From positions 34,322,494-34,386,493 of the forward strand of contig NC_053045.1 of NCBI RefSeq assembly GCF_003473485.1: a stretch of 64,000 bases of DNA. Reading direction: 5' to 3'. The notes below the pieces were generated by a model. That model had not been told where the DNA came from and ran no database searches. It saw only the letters and a list, made by a program, of their open reading frames with translations. The first letter of the stretch is position 1, and the number at the start of each line of letters is the position of its first letter. The DNA comes from Medicago truncatula (lineage: Eukaryota > Streptophyta > Magnoliopsida > Fabales > Fabaceae). Positions 36,056-48,391 of this stretch are shown piece by piece. Made by a program: the position numbers and the translations under genes.

Positions 36056-36241
36056 TGAGAAGTATAGTTAATTTCAGAAGTTGAGAAAGATAATGCAATA
36101 TGATAATGGTATTACTTAAGCTAAAATAAGAAGGTGTTTTATGAAGTTGTGCACTTATCCTGTATTTTGAAATGGAAAAGAAGGTAAAAATTTCAAATGA
36201 AATTTGAAACGAAAAGTGGCTTCCCTCCAACTTAAAAATGT

Positions 36242-36528
36242 AATTTGAATCCAAAATTTGAAAGTGAAAAAGTTAAAAGAAGTCATTAGTAAGTTTTATA
36301 ATATTATAATACATTGCAAGATAAATGAATTACCTTTTTAGCATGTACTTGAGAAGTCCTAGGAAAAAATAGCTAGTGTGGTTATAGATCCTTTGTTAGT
36401 CTGCTACTGTCACATCAGTGCTGTAAAGTAATATTTGGACTCCTAGTTTGAAAATGAGAAAGGAAAAAGTGGTAATTAGTAAATGTGATAATATTATAAT
36501 AGTTTGGAAGATAAAGTAAGTATGTTAC
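36242..36528. repeat. ~187-bp tandem duplication in the Helitron 5' region
   Basis: Unit 1 (about 36242-36428) and unit 2 (36429-36528, continuing at 48392-48475 after the LTR element) share TTTGAAAATGAGAAA-like, TAATATTATAATA and TACTT-AGAAGTCCTAGGA segments in the same order. The LTR retrotransposon inserted inside unit 2. Confidence 0.7.
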
Positions 36529-39316
36529 TGTCATACCCCAAATTTGGACCATTTAAAATCTTTTTTGTCCATATTTAAAAATAGTCCACATTCTCTTCTA
36601 TTTGTTTTTTTTTACCATTTAAAACTCGTGTTTTTCTTCTTTAATCATTTAAAAAAAAAATTATCTACATTTTTATAACTTTTTGAGCGCATTTTATAAT
36701 CTTGTTAGTCATAATAATCAAGTCATTTTAAAAGGTTTAATCATATTTTAAAAGTCGCGTCTTTTTATCATTTCAAACAAAATTTCGGCAGGGAGGTTAC
36801 TTTGAAGTACCTCATTTGGTTCCGAAGGGACATTGTTTTTACGTTTATTTAATCTTCATTTTTATTTTATTTTTTATTTTTATTTGTTTTTTATTTTATT
36901 TGTTTTTTTATTATTTCTTCTTTTATTGTTATTATTTTTGTTTTTTTGTGTGTTGTTTATTTTTTATTCTTTGTCTTTTTGTCAAGTCTTTTTCTCCAAG
37001 TCTTAGCTGCAGGGGTATTTTGGTCTTTGATGTGTACCAGAGCCAACCCTATTTTGTCACTATAAGTACACTGCCAATCATTGGAAAAAGGGGGCGGTAC
37101 AGAAATTATTACACGGATACATCAATCAACAGCCACAAAAGTTCAAAAACCCAAATCCCTTCTCTCTTTCTACTTTTTCGGATCAAATTATCAAAAATCA
37201 ATGAAAAATAGATGAACATGTCAAGAGCAACATGAACAATATTCTCCAACAAAATTTCAAGAATCAACCTCGAATCACTCCACACTAACACATAAATCAT
37301 CATCATCCAAACATCACAAAGCTGCCACGGACCCGTAACAAACAGATCGGTAACAAACAGTAACAAACAGATCCAAATCGTGTATAAACTCAAAAGACTC
37401 GAACACAATCACAAAAGCAAGTAAGATCCAAGCCGAACCGGATTCGAGTAAGGAAGCAAGACCGAACCAGACCGGAGCAAGCAGAGAACGAACCGGATTC
37501 AAGCAAGGAAGGAGAACTGCAACGGACTCAATTTGAGGTAAAAATCTAAGCTCAGATCTACTCTGTTTGGGACTTGTTTTCAAAAATCTAAGTTCAGATT
37601 CACACAAAGCAAGAAAAAGGATCTTTAAAAACGTAAAAAAAATTGCAAACGGAGGAGTTTTGTTCCTCCGGCGCGGCGGCGCCGCCTGTTGGCCGGCGGC
37701 CACCACGCCGGAAATCGCATGGCTCACCGGAGAAGAAGGCTGCACTTGCAGACCTTCTCTCACTAGAAGTGTTTTAGAGAGAGGGAGGAAGGAGGAAATA
37801 AGAAAAAAACTGGTCCCAGCTCCTTTTATAAGCATGTGTGAACCGGTCTGGTTTATCTGAACCGGACCGGTCCATATGATTCCTCTTTCCCTTCTTTCTA
37901 AACCTTTAGATCCTTCCTTTTTTTTAATCTAACGGTCATGCATGTGCAATCTATGGTGGTACTTGGTACATCTTCAGATCTAGACTGTTTGATTTTTAAT
38001 CTAACGGTCAGGGATGATTCTGTTTAGATCACACGCGTGTTCCTTGCTTGCAGTATTCCATGTTCTGTTTGGTTTAACTGTTGGATCTTAGATCCTAGGG
38101 CTGTGATGAGATTTTGGGATTCAGATCTGGACCTCTGGATTCATCCAACGGCCCAGATTTGATCCTGCTGAGCCAATGTTTTATTATTTCTTATTTTTAA
38201 TTATCTTTGTTTTTTTAAATACTGTTTTTTACACTTTTTGACATTTTTGTGTTTAGAAAAATTCTAAAAAATATTTTTCTCACTATTTTAATTTTCTCTA
38301 ATTTTAAAAATCCATCCTAATTGTTTCCTTTTAATTTTTTTTTTTTATCTATTTCTTATATGATGATCTTAATTATTATTTGTCTTAATTCTTGCTTATT
38401 ATTTCGTATGTCTCATTCATCATAATATTTCTTGTGATTACTAACTATTTAATTTTTGTCTTGAATCATAGCATGCACATTTAATTTTCTCATCATTTTA
38501 CTTTGTCACTGACTTAGTGTGTATAAATAGGGGATTGATGTAATTTTATTTCTTGCATTTTATTTTGGCATAAAGGCCTTAGGGTTGTATTTAGGAATTG
38601 ATGTAATAACGTAGGTAACACAAGCACCGACACTATCACACATTTATTTCCTTTATCGCTTTCCGCTCATTATTCGTTATGCCGTGCGTTAGTTTAGAAA
38701 AATCTTTTTTTTTTAAAAAAAATCAAATATGCAAAACTTCAAAATCATTTTCTTAATAACATTTTTTCCTTTATTTTCTTAATCAAACTCTCAATCAATC
38801 TTAATTCAACTTCAATCATTTTCAAAATTTAAAATTAATCAACCTCACTCATTTCTTTTATCTCATGCCTTGAGGCCTCTTTCTATTATTAAAACCATTT
38901 TCAAAAAAAATCTTAAAACCAACCTAACCCACCAAAGAAATTTTTTAGTGGAACTACGTCGGTTTTGATCCCTTTCCCAAAAAAGGGTACGTAGGCAGAG
39001 GACTTGTCCTTCCAAATCAAATAAAAATAACCAAAAACATACTTCTTCTCCCTCCATTCTTTCACTTAGATTTTTAGGTAATAATTTTCAAATAAACAAT
39101 GAATTTAGCACAAGATAATCTAGGTAAGAGGTTCCTATGGGATACCATAGACGCTTAGGGTGCTAGCACCTTCCCTTCGCGTAACCAACCCCCGAATCCA
39201 AAGTCTCGAAGGGGTTTTTACTCATTTTTTCCCTTCCCAAGAATAAAAATCGAGAGTTCAAAGATTGACGATTCAAATCAATCAATGGTTTGATATCCGA
39301 AAATCGGGGAGCACAG
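36529..39316 (+). repeat. Left LTR
   Basis: 2788 bp, TG..CA ends. It contains a GC-rich patch near 37670-37740 (CCGGCGCGGCGGCGCCGCC), several spurious ORFs mirrored in the right LTR, and a TATAAATAGGGG at about 38522 that could be the retrotransposon TATA box. Confidence 0.95.
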
Positions 39317-40324
39317 AATGGCGACTTCACTGGGGACTTAGGTCCTATGCGGGTTAAACCCACCTTACTTTCTTTATTTTGTGCTTTATTATTTGTTTAT
39401 ATCTTGTAAATATTTGCTTATATGTTTACCTTATTACGTGAGGGGTGAGAAAATAAGCTCTACACCCGAGCTTGAGGGAAATGTAAGATAGGAGTGGTAG
39501 ACTCATAGTGGCATACCGAGAGTATACTCGTGTCTTGTCACACGTGAGATAACCACACTTAGCAAAGGAGATTGAAGTAATAAATGTCGGCGTGTGTTTT
39601 CACGTTTAGACTTTATTACTTTTAATTTTCCAATGAAGCTAAGAACTTTTAGTAACCCTTAACCCATCTTGGCCTTTTAGGACGTAGTGCGGTGGCTAAC
39701 CGGGTGTTTTCTCGGAATTAGTCGATACGCGATACTACACTCAAATGAGACTTTCCTACGAACGTTGGTGGACCGGGTGTTTTCTCGGTATCCGATAATA
39801 TTCGGAAGTGGTCAATGACTTTGGGAACCTCGGTAGAACCCTTGTTACAAGTGCAATTTAAACCATAGTCCTTACCAAATGACGTTGTTACCTTCGACTC
39901 CAACATGTGGACTTAACATCACCATGTATTCTATGTACTTTAGCATAACCATGCATACATGCATTCATCCATAAACTACTTTTTCCATCAAAAATTGAAG
40001 GACTTACACAAGTTTTTTTTTGCAAACATCATGGGTATGGACCTTGTAAGAATGAACACCAAGAGATACAACTTCAAAAAATCTTAACTAAGTTTTAACT
40101 TTTGTTAAGAACTTTTTCCTTGGTTTTGATCTTACCTTTTGCAATATCTTCACAATTTTCAAATGAAAACATGTTTACAAAGTAACTTTGATTAGTCCTT
40201 CAAAAAAAAAACATACATTTTTGCATACATATATCATGCATCATTTTGCATTCATAGTTTCTAGTCTGTATCTCACACTGTGTCTTCTCCATAAAGAGGG
40301 TTAATCCGTCAGTAAAGTGGTCAG
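39317..40324 (+). other. Retrotransposon leader, primer site and 5' UTR
   Basis: It begins with the primer-binding region and contains no significant ORF. Phrases such as CCGGGTGTTTTCTCGG occur twice (near 39698 and 39773), indicating small internal duplications in the leader. Confidence 0.7.
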
Positions 40325-41359
40325 ATGTCTTCATCCAAGTTCGGCTCGCATATGCAGACACTCGTGCAAACAGGAAAAATGGATCGGCTTGAGCAAGAAG
40401 TCCAGGAACTTCGGGGAGAGGTAACAACACTTCGGGCTGAGGTAGAGAAGTTAACTAGCCTTGTATCTTCATTGATGGCTACAAACGATCCACCGCTTGT
40501 CCAACAAAGGCCTCAATCACCATATCAGCCAATGTGCCCTCAAAAGCCTCGACAACAGGGTTCTCAGCGGTTTATTCCTCAAAATCAGTCTCCTCAACCG
40601 CTTATACCTCAAAATCAGGCCCAAAAAGCGTCTCAGTGTGACCCGTTTCCTGTGAAATATGCGGATTTGCTTCCCATTTTGCTGAAGACGAACCTTGTTC
40701 AAACCTTGTCACCTCCTCATGTGCCAAATACGCTGTTTCGTCCTGACCGCAATTGTGCCTTCCATCAAGGGGCACCAGATCATGACACTAAGCAGTACTA
40801 TCCTTTGAAGGAAAAAGTTCAGAAGTTGATTGAAAATAACGCCTGGTCCTTCGAAGACCCAGATATAAAAGTGCTACTTCAACAACAACATCTGGCTTCT
40901 CACTCTGTTGCTGCTGTTACACCCATCACCAATGTTCAAGATCCGGGTTATCAACCCCAGTTTCAACCAAGCCAACAACAATATCTGGCTCCTCTCTCTG
41001 TTTCCGCTGTTATGCCCATCATGAACGCGGTCCAAGATTTGGGTTATCAGTCCCAATTTCAACAATATCAACAACAACTTCGACTACAAGCTCCAAGAAT
41101 AAAATTTGATCCAATTCCAATTAAATATGCAAAGTTGCTTCCCTATTTGCTTGAGAGGAACCTTGTCCAAATCAGGCCACCTCCTCCGATACCGAAGATA
41201 TTGCCGGCTCGATGGAGACCTGATCTCTTTTGTGTTTTCCATCAAGGGGCACAATGTCATGATGTTGAGCGCTGTTTTTCTTTGAAGATTGCGGTCCAGA
41301 AACTGATTGAAGACGATCTCATACCTTTCGAAGAGTTTGGATCTGAATGTGCAAGTTAA
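40325..41359 (+). CDS. Gag-like protein of the Tat/Ogre-type element
   Basis: 344 aa. Residues ~19-58 form a heptad-rich coiled coil (MDRLEQEVQELRGEVTTL...). A Gln/Pro-rich stretch follows, and then two diverged copies of one module. Copy 1 has FPVKYADLLPILLKTNLVQ and CAFHQGAPDHDTKQY; copy 2 has IPIKYAKLLPYLLERNLVQ and CVFHQGAQCHDVERC. The C-x3-H-x4-H-x4-C zinc-knuckle-like pattern is complete in copy 2, but its last Cys is Tyr in copy 1. Between them is a repeated QQQ-LA-SVAAVTPI / QQQYLAPLSVSAVMPI segment. This module is familiar from gag of legume Tat/Ogre elements, where a single copy is usual; the capsid part of gag seems absent. It probably packages element RNA, though a truncated gag may not. 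Confidence 0.75.
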   Translation: MSSSKFGSHMQTLVQTGKMDRLEQEVQELRGEVTTLRAEVEKLTSLVSSLMATNDPPLVQQRPQSPYQPMCPQKPRQQGSQRFIPQNQSPQPLIPQNQAQKASQCDPFPVKYADLLPILLKTNLVQTLSPPHVPNTLFRPDRNCAFHQGAPDHDTKQYYPLKEKVQKLIENNAWSFEDPDIKVLLQQQHLASHSVAAVTPITNVQDPGYQPQFQPSQQQYLAPLSVSAVMPIMNAVQDLGYQSQFQQYQQQLRLQAPRIKFDPIPIKYAKLLPYLLERNLVQIRPPPPIPKILPARWRPDLFCVFHQGAQCHDVERCFSLKIAVQKLIEDDLIPFEEFGSECAS

Positions 41360-43060
41360 TCCTTTATCGGATCTTTGGACCTTGTGGTGGCATGTGGAGT
41401 GTTTAGTTGCAATTTGGTATTTGTTGATGTTTATTTCTACTACTCTTTTGTTCAATTAATATGTTTGTTTATTGCTTTATGTTTTTTTTTTTATCCTTTC
41501 GTCCCACCCGAGACGGAAGTGAACTTGTTTAGGGCTCTTTGCTTTTCGTATTTTCATCATTAAGGAAAGGTCGCTTGATCCCGACTTTGTTTTATTTTGT
41601 GCTTTTTCTGGAAAAATGGTAATACAAAAAACAAAAACAAAAACAAAAAAGAATTTTTTTCTTTAAATCATTGCCACATATCTGCATAATCATAATGTTT
41701 ATATAATCAAATCATGCATTAATAAACCCGTTGAACACTTTAATCATATACTCCCTCTCGACCTTGAGTTTCTTGTATCCGAGGCTGAATAAGAGGATGA
41801 TGAAGAAGCTTCCACTGAGATTTCTCGCCTACTGGGGCATCTTGGCCGTCGAAGCTGCAAATATCAAAAGAGATTGTCTAGAAGAGGACTTTCATGTACA
41901 AAGACTGGCACGAGATGCCACCATTTTCCTTGCAAGGATATTGTACTTCAAGTGAACACTTCAGCAGGGGCAACCCCCCCTCCATCCCTCAGTATACAAC
42001 ATAAAGGCAGTGCCTCACATGAAGGTCAAAGTCCCGTCAATGGGAGTTCCAATGAAAGCTAAGCTTGATTGAAGTTAAAAGTGTTATTGCCGTGGGGCGT
42101 GAACAATCGTATCAAAAGCATGTTTTCAACAAGAGAAGGCTCGTCCCCATGAATGTCAAGAGAGTGGCCTTGTGCTCAAAAGTTATGCTATCTGATTTAA
42201 ACAAGCTCCAGGAGCAATGAATGCCTAATACAAAGCATGAGGTTAAACTTGTATGTCCTGTGAATACCGATGCAGTCAAGAAATACTTTGTTAAAATGAA
42301 AAAGCTCGATAAGTCGCAAACCGGAAAAGGCGGCTTAGGCAAAAAAAAGAGCGTCTCGATGGACTGAAAACCCAAAAGGGCGGCCCATACAAAAGTTAGA
42401 GACATATAAAAAAAATAAATGATTATCCTGATAGGTTGAAACCCGCAAAGGCGATCTATGCAAAAGTTAAGGATCATGACAAAGTAACTGCATCTGGTCG
42501 GACATGACTCATATGGGGCATTTCAGCCGTCAAAAGACCTCCGACTCATGGCAAGGTAATTGCATCAAATCAGATATGATTCATCTGGGGCATCTTAGCT
42601 GTTAAAGGGCTTCCGATCTGAAGCGTCTGCAAATCAAAGACTCAAAACAGTGGAATTCAAAGTTGGTAGAAGAAACAGTGGTTATTGTGTTCAACGTACC
42701 TTTTCCATATAATTACCATTTTTCCAAACTTTTAAAATCTGTGGAACCACGCCTTTGGCAGGCCACCATTCCATTTACATTAACTTGAGCTTGTGCCCAT
42801 TTATTTAAAATTCTCATTTATTCTGTTTGCAAATTTTTCTTCTATTTTTGATGTTAATACCTAAAGCAAAAAAAAAAAATTCAAAAAAATCTTTTAAAAA
42901 AAAAAAAAAAAAAACTTTTATCATGTCTTCTGAAAAGCATAAACAACAGATACATCTTCTTTGAACTTATGAGCAGGTGAAACATACATCAACATCCGTC
43001 TCAAGGACAGTTAAACTCTGCAAGGTTGGCATGACCAAAAGCTGAGAGATGACCTCTGTC

Positions 43061-43092
<32 letters not shown>

Positions 43093-44725
43093 ATTAAGTC
43101 GAAAACCCGAAAGGGCGGCTTAAGCCAAAAATGAGCGTCCTGGTGGATCGAAAACCCGAAAGGGCGGTCCAGGCAAAAGTTAGGGATTCAAAAAAATATA
43201 AAAAAAAAATGAAATGAAAAAAAAACAAAGACAGAGACATCACAGTGCAAGAGGGTCAAATGGAAGAATGCACTCGGTATTGGTTTACAAATGGTAACTT
43301 CTGCCTATGGTTTGATGTATGGCGACTTCTGCCAAAACATGGGTTGGTACCTCTCTTGTGGGTTGATTAATGGCAACCTCTGCTTGTGGTTTGATTATGG
43401 GGCATTCTCCCTTCAAGTGGTTTGATTATGGGGCATTCTCCTTTCAGTGGCCTGATTAATGGTTTGTTTCCCCTACTCGTGGTTTGATATCGTGCTTTAC
43501 CCCAACATTAAGTTGATTCATCTCCAGTGATATTATTTCCAATGAAGATTGCTGAGTGTTTGTACTGCGATGTCGTTCAACCTCCTATCTTACCTATCCA
43601 GTCTTGTTTGTCAGTTTCACCTGTTATATACAGTCATACGGTCCTACAAGTTTCATGCGTATATTCATACATTCATTCATATACATATACATGCATATAA
43701 CATTCATGCACATCTAACATGCATACAAATATCATTTATAAATAAATTGCATTACCATCCAGTGTCTTATTTCAATGGTATCTCATTAAAAGTGTCATCA
43801 CTAGTGTGGCTGATCCAGAGATGTCACCAATCCACAATATTTCAAATGGCACGTTCTTCATTGAACAGTTTGGAAATCCATTTTACCTCGCTTCCTCAGT
43901 ATTTCAAACGACACGTTCTCCATCGAACAGTTTGAAAATACAGAGGTATGTGTCAACAGTTGGTCCGAAACTAGCAGGTTCAACGAAGGAGCAGCAGTCA
44001 TTGCAAAAAAAAAAAAAAAAAAAAAAAAAACCTCCCCGGTGGATCCAAAATCCGAAAGGACGATCCAGGCAAAAGTTAGGGATTTCAAAAATATATACAA
44101 AAAGCAATGACTATTCAGACAAGACAATACGGTGTTGCATTGGTGAAATGGCGACTTCTTCCCCAGTTTGTGAGGACTTACCCCAGCAGTATGTTTAAGG
44201 GCTGTACCCCAACAATGGTTGATTCATTCCCCGTGGCTTTATCCCCAATGAAGGTTTCGAGTGTTCGTCCAGTGATGCCGGGCCGTTCTCCTTGTAGACC
44301 TGCCTAGTCCTGCCTCAACAATCTTACCATTATGCCGTCATATGAGTCTCATACATACTCATTCATTCATGCATACATAGCACGCATATAAATATCATTC
44401 ATACATAGTTGCATTTTTACCCAATGACTTATTTCAATATCCTTAGATATCACCCCCATTGTGTCTAACTCCAAAATATCATCAAATCAAACATGTGGCA
44501 GGTCTCACCAGTAATCAGTCTATACAATTCCCCTTTGTCTTTAGACAAATTCCTTGTTCCCCTCAGGTGTATCTTCGTCAAGTTAATCCCCACTGATACC
44601 AAGCTTTACATTGTCTTTACTTTCACCGGAGGCTTTGCTTTTAGCAAATGCTAATGGTCTGTCTTACCTTTATTTTTTTACCGTGTGTGCGCTATCCCAC
44701 AATGTTAGCAAACCCTGTCGGTCCA
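41360..44725 (+). other. Non-coding retrotransposon interior with repeated modules
   Basis: No pol domains in any frame. A module of roughly 70-90 bp containing GAAAACCCGAAAGGGCGG and GGCAAAAGTTAGGGAT recurs near 42300-42480, 43097-43190 and 44035-44095. Each of the last two is preceded by a long A run. Related phrases GGTTTGATTATGGGGCATTCTCC repeat near 43400. A short stretch at 41760-42060 resembles degraded coding DNA (GHLGRRSCKYQKRLSRR), but no domain can be named. Confidence 0.6.
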
Positions 44726-44727
44726 TC

Positions 44728-45312
44728 ATGTCTTTACTTTCGCCACTCGTCGGCTAAATCATGTCTTTACTTTCGCCACTCGTCGGCCAATCATGTCTTT
44801 ACTTTCGCCACTCGTCGGCGAATCATGTCTTTACTTTCGCCACTCGTCGGCTAATCATGTCTTTACATTCGCCACTCGTCGGCTAATCATGTCTTTACTT
44901 TCGCCACTCGTCGGCTAATCATGTCTTTACTTTCGCCACTCGTCGGCTAATCATGTCTTTACTTTCGCCACTCGTCGGCTAGTCATGTCTTTACTTTCGC
45001 CACTCGTCGGCTAATCATGTCTTTACATTCGCCACTCGTCGGCTGAATCATGTCTTTACTTTCGCCACTCGTCGGCTGAATCATGTCTTTACTTTCGCCA
45101 CTCGTCGGCTGAATCATGTCTTTACTTTCGCCACTCGTCGGCCAATCATGTCTTTACTTTCGCCACACGTCGGCAAATCATGTCTTTACTTTCGCCACTC
45201 GTCGTCAAATCATGTCTTTACTTTCGCCACTCATTGGTTAATCATGTCTTTACTTTCACCACTTGTCGGCTAATCATGTCGTTATTTTCGTCACTCATCG
45301 TCTAATCATGTC
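44728..45312 (+). repeat. ~32-bp minisatellite, about 18 copies
   Basis: Unit ATCATGTCTTTACTTTCGCC followed by ACTCGTCGGCTA, with copies 31-33 bp long. Central copies differ by one or two bases, and the last few copies on the right are more diverged (ACTCATTGG, ACTTGTCGG). It lies between the gag-like ORF and the right LTR. Confidence 0.95.
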
Positions 45313-45587
45313 CCTACCTTTACCTTGAAGCAATGTTAACGAACATCAATCATAAACATTACTTACCATTTCTTTCCCCAGTGATATCTGTCCATTTGTC
45401 CCCAGTCAGTCTTTATGCATCATCTTTACATTCATGCTTGCATCATGTTCAGTCATATCATCACATTCATCAGCATCGCATGCCTGGCATTTTAAACGGT
45501 CCAAAATTGGCGTTTTTTTTATATTTAAGTATCTTCGACCCTTTGGTTTAAAAGTTTTCCCTTTTAAAACCTTCGTGACGAAGAAAC

Positions 45588-45602
45588 TTAAATAGGGGCA
45601 TC
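45588..45602 (+). promoter_or_regulatory. Polypurine tract
   Basis: Purine-rich AAATAGGGGCATC lies directly before the right LTR start at 45603. It is the expected plus-strand priming site of the retrotransposon. Confidence 0.6.
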
Positions 45603-48386
45603 TGTCATACCCCAAATTTGGACCATTTAAAATCTTTTTTGTCCATATTTAAAAATAGTCCACATTCTCTTCTATTTGTTTTTTTTTACCATTTAAAACT
45701 CGTGTTTTTCTTCTTTAATCATTTAAAAAAAAATTTATCTACATTTTTATAACTTTTTGAGCGCATTTTATAATCTTGTTAGTCATAATAATCAAGTCAT
45801 TTTAAAAGGTTTAATCATATTTTAAAAGTCGCGTCTTTTTATCATTTCAAACAAAATTTCGGCAGGGAGGTTACTTTGAAGTACCTCATTTGGTTCCGAA
45901 GGGACATTGTTTTTACGTTTATTTAATCTTCATTTTTATTTTATTTTTTATTTTTATTTGTTTTTTATTTTATTTGTTTTTTTATTATTTCTTCTTTTAT
46001 TGTTATTATTTTTGTTTTTTTGTGTGTTGTTTATTTTTTATTCTTTGTCTTTTTGTCAAGTCTTTTTCTCCAAGTCTTAGCTGCAGGGGTATTTTGGTCT
46101 TTGATGTGTACCAGAGCCAACCCTATTTTGTCACTATAAGTACACTGCCAATCATTGGAAAAAGGGGGCGGTACAGAAATTATTACACGGATACATCAAT
46201 CAACAGCCACAAAAGTTCAAAAACCCAAATCCCTTCTCTCTTTCTACTTTTTCGGATCAAATTATCAAAAATCAATGAAAAATAGATGAACATGTCAAGA
46301 GCAACATGAACAATATTCTCCAACAAAATTTCAAGAATCAACCTCGAATCACTCCACACTAACACATAAATCATCATCATCCAAACATCACAAAGCTGCC
46401 ACGGACCCGTAACAAACAGATCGGTAACAAACAGTAACAAACAGATCCAAATCGTGTATAAACTCAAAAGACTCGAACACAATCACAAAAGCAAGTAAGA
46501 TCCAAGCCGAACCGGATTCGAGTAAGGAAGCAAGACCGAACCAGACCGGAGCAAGCAGAGAACGAACCGGATTCAAGCAAGGAAGGAGAACTGCAACGGA
46601 CTCAATTTGAGGTAAAAATCTAAGCTCAGATCTACTCTGTTTGGGACTTGTTTTCAAAAATCTAAGTTCAGATTCACACAAAGCAAGAAAAAGGATCTTT
46701 AAAAACGTAAAAAAATTGCAAACGGAGGAGTTTTGTTCCTCCGGCGCGGCGGCGCCGCCTGTTGGCCGGCGGCCACCACGCCGGAAATCGCATGGCTCAC
46801 CGGAGAAGAAGGCTGCACTTGCAGACCTTCTCTCACTAGAAGTGTTTTAGAGAGAGGGAGGAAGGAGGAAATAAGAAAAAAACTGGTCCCAGCTCCTTTT
46901 ATAAGCATGTGTGAACCGGTCTGGTTTATCTGAACCGGACCGGTCCATATGATTCCTCTTTCCCTTCTTTCTAAACCTTTAGATCCTTCCTTTTTTTTAA
47001 TCTAACGGTCATGCATGTGCAATCTATGGTGGTACTTGGTACATCTTCAGATCTAGACTGTTTGATTTTTAATCTAACGGTCAGGGATGATTCTGTTTAG
47101 ATCACACGCGTGTTCCTTGCTTGCAGTATTCCATGTTCTGTTTGGTTTAACTGTTGGATCTTAGATCCTAGGGCTGTGATGAGATTTTGGGATTCAGATC
47201 TGGACCTCTGGATTCATCCAACGGCCCAGATTTGATCCTGCTGAGCCAATGTTTTATTATTTCTTATTTTTAATTATCTTTGTTTTTTTAAATACTGTTT
47301 TTTACACTTTTTGACATTTTTGTGTTTAGAAAAATTCTAAAAAATATTTTTCTCACTATTTTAATTTTCTCTAATTTTAAAAATCCATCCTAATTGTTTC
47401 CTTTTAATTTTTTTTTTTATCTATTTCTTATATGATGATCTTAATTATTATTTGTCTTAATTCTTGCTTATTATTTCGTATGTCTCATTCATCATAATAT
47501 TTCTTGTGATTACTAACTATTTAATTTTTGTCTTGAATCATAGCATGCACATTTAATTTTCTCATCATTTTACTTTGTCACTGACTTAGTGTGTATAAAT
47601 AGGGGATTGATGTAATTTTATTTCTTGCATTTTATTTTGGCATAAAGGCCTTAGGGTTGTATTTAGGAATTGATGTAATAACGTAGGTAACACAAGCACC
47701 GACACTATCACACATTTATTTCCTTTATCGCTTTCCGCTCATTATTCGTTATGCCGTGCGTTAGTTTAGAAAAATCTTTTTTTTTTAAAAAAATCAAATA
47801 TGCAAAACTTCAAAATCATTTTCTTAATAACATTTTTTCCTTTATTTTCTTAATCAAACTCTCAATCAATCTTAATTCAACTTCAATCATTTTCAAAATT
47901 TAAAATTAATCAACCTCACTCATTTCTTTTATCTCATGCCTTGAGGCCTCTTTCTATTATTAAAACCATTTTCAAAAAAAATCTTAAAACCAACCTAACC
48001 CACCAAAGAAATTTTTTAGTGGAACTACGTCGGTTTTGATCCCTTTCCCAAAAAAGGGTACGTAGGCAGAGGACTTGTCCTTCCAAATCAAATAAAAATA
48101 ACCAAAAACATACTTCTTCTCCCTCCATTCTTTCACTTAGATTTTTAGGTAATAATTTTCAAATAAACAATGAATTTAGCACAAGATAATCTAGGTAAGA
48201 GGTTCCTATGGGATACCATAGACGCTTAGGGTGCTAGCACCTTCCCTTCGCGTAACCAACCCCCGAATCCAAAGTCTCGAAGGGGTTTTTACTCATTTTT
48301 TCCCTTCCCAAGAATAAAAATCGAGAGTTCAAAGATTGACGATTCAAATCAATCAATGGTTTGATATCCGAAAATCGGGGAGCACA
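45603..48386 (+). repeat. Right LTR
   Basis: 2784 bp, nearly identical to 36529-39316. Differences seen are single-base length changes in A or T runs (for example near 46711) and an A/T change near 45735. Confidence 0.95.
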
Positions 48387-48391
48387 GTTAC

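Larger units (their letters stand above)
36529..48386 (+). mobile_element. Young non-autonomous Tat/Ogre-like LTR retrotransposon
   Basis: A complete element of 11,858 bp with a perfect GTTAC duplication (36524-36528 and 48387-48391). The LTRs (2788 and 2784 bp) start TGTCATACCCC and end GGGGAGCACA. They differ at a few bases, mostly homopolymer lengths, so the insertion is recent. After the left LTR comes GAATGGCGACTTCACTGGGG, a primer-site region of the Tat/Ogre kind, and before the right LTR a polypurine tract AAATAGGGGCATC. The interior has one gag-like ORF and non-coding repeats. No protease, reverse transcriptase, integrase or RNase H was recognised, so it depended on a partner element. 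It sits inside the Helitron. Confidence 0.9.

Noticed and set aside
36816-37211. A 131-codon ORF rich in Phe and Tyr, present in both LTRs
   Set aside because: It is a T-rich low-complexity stretch of the LTR, not a membrane protein gene.
37314-37860. Minus-strand 173-codon ORF and plus-strand 97-codon ORF, repeated near 46388-46933
   Set aside because: Both lie within the LTRs, and the minus frame is broken by a one-base indel in the other LTR; no protein family is recognised.
44728-45312. A CRISPR-like array
   Set aside because: Units are head-to-tail with no unique spacers; this is a minisatellite in a plant retrotransposon.
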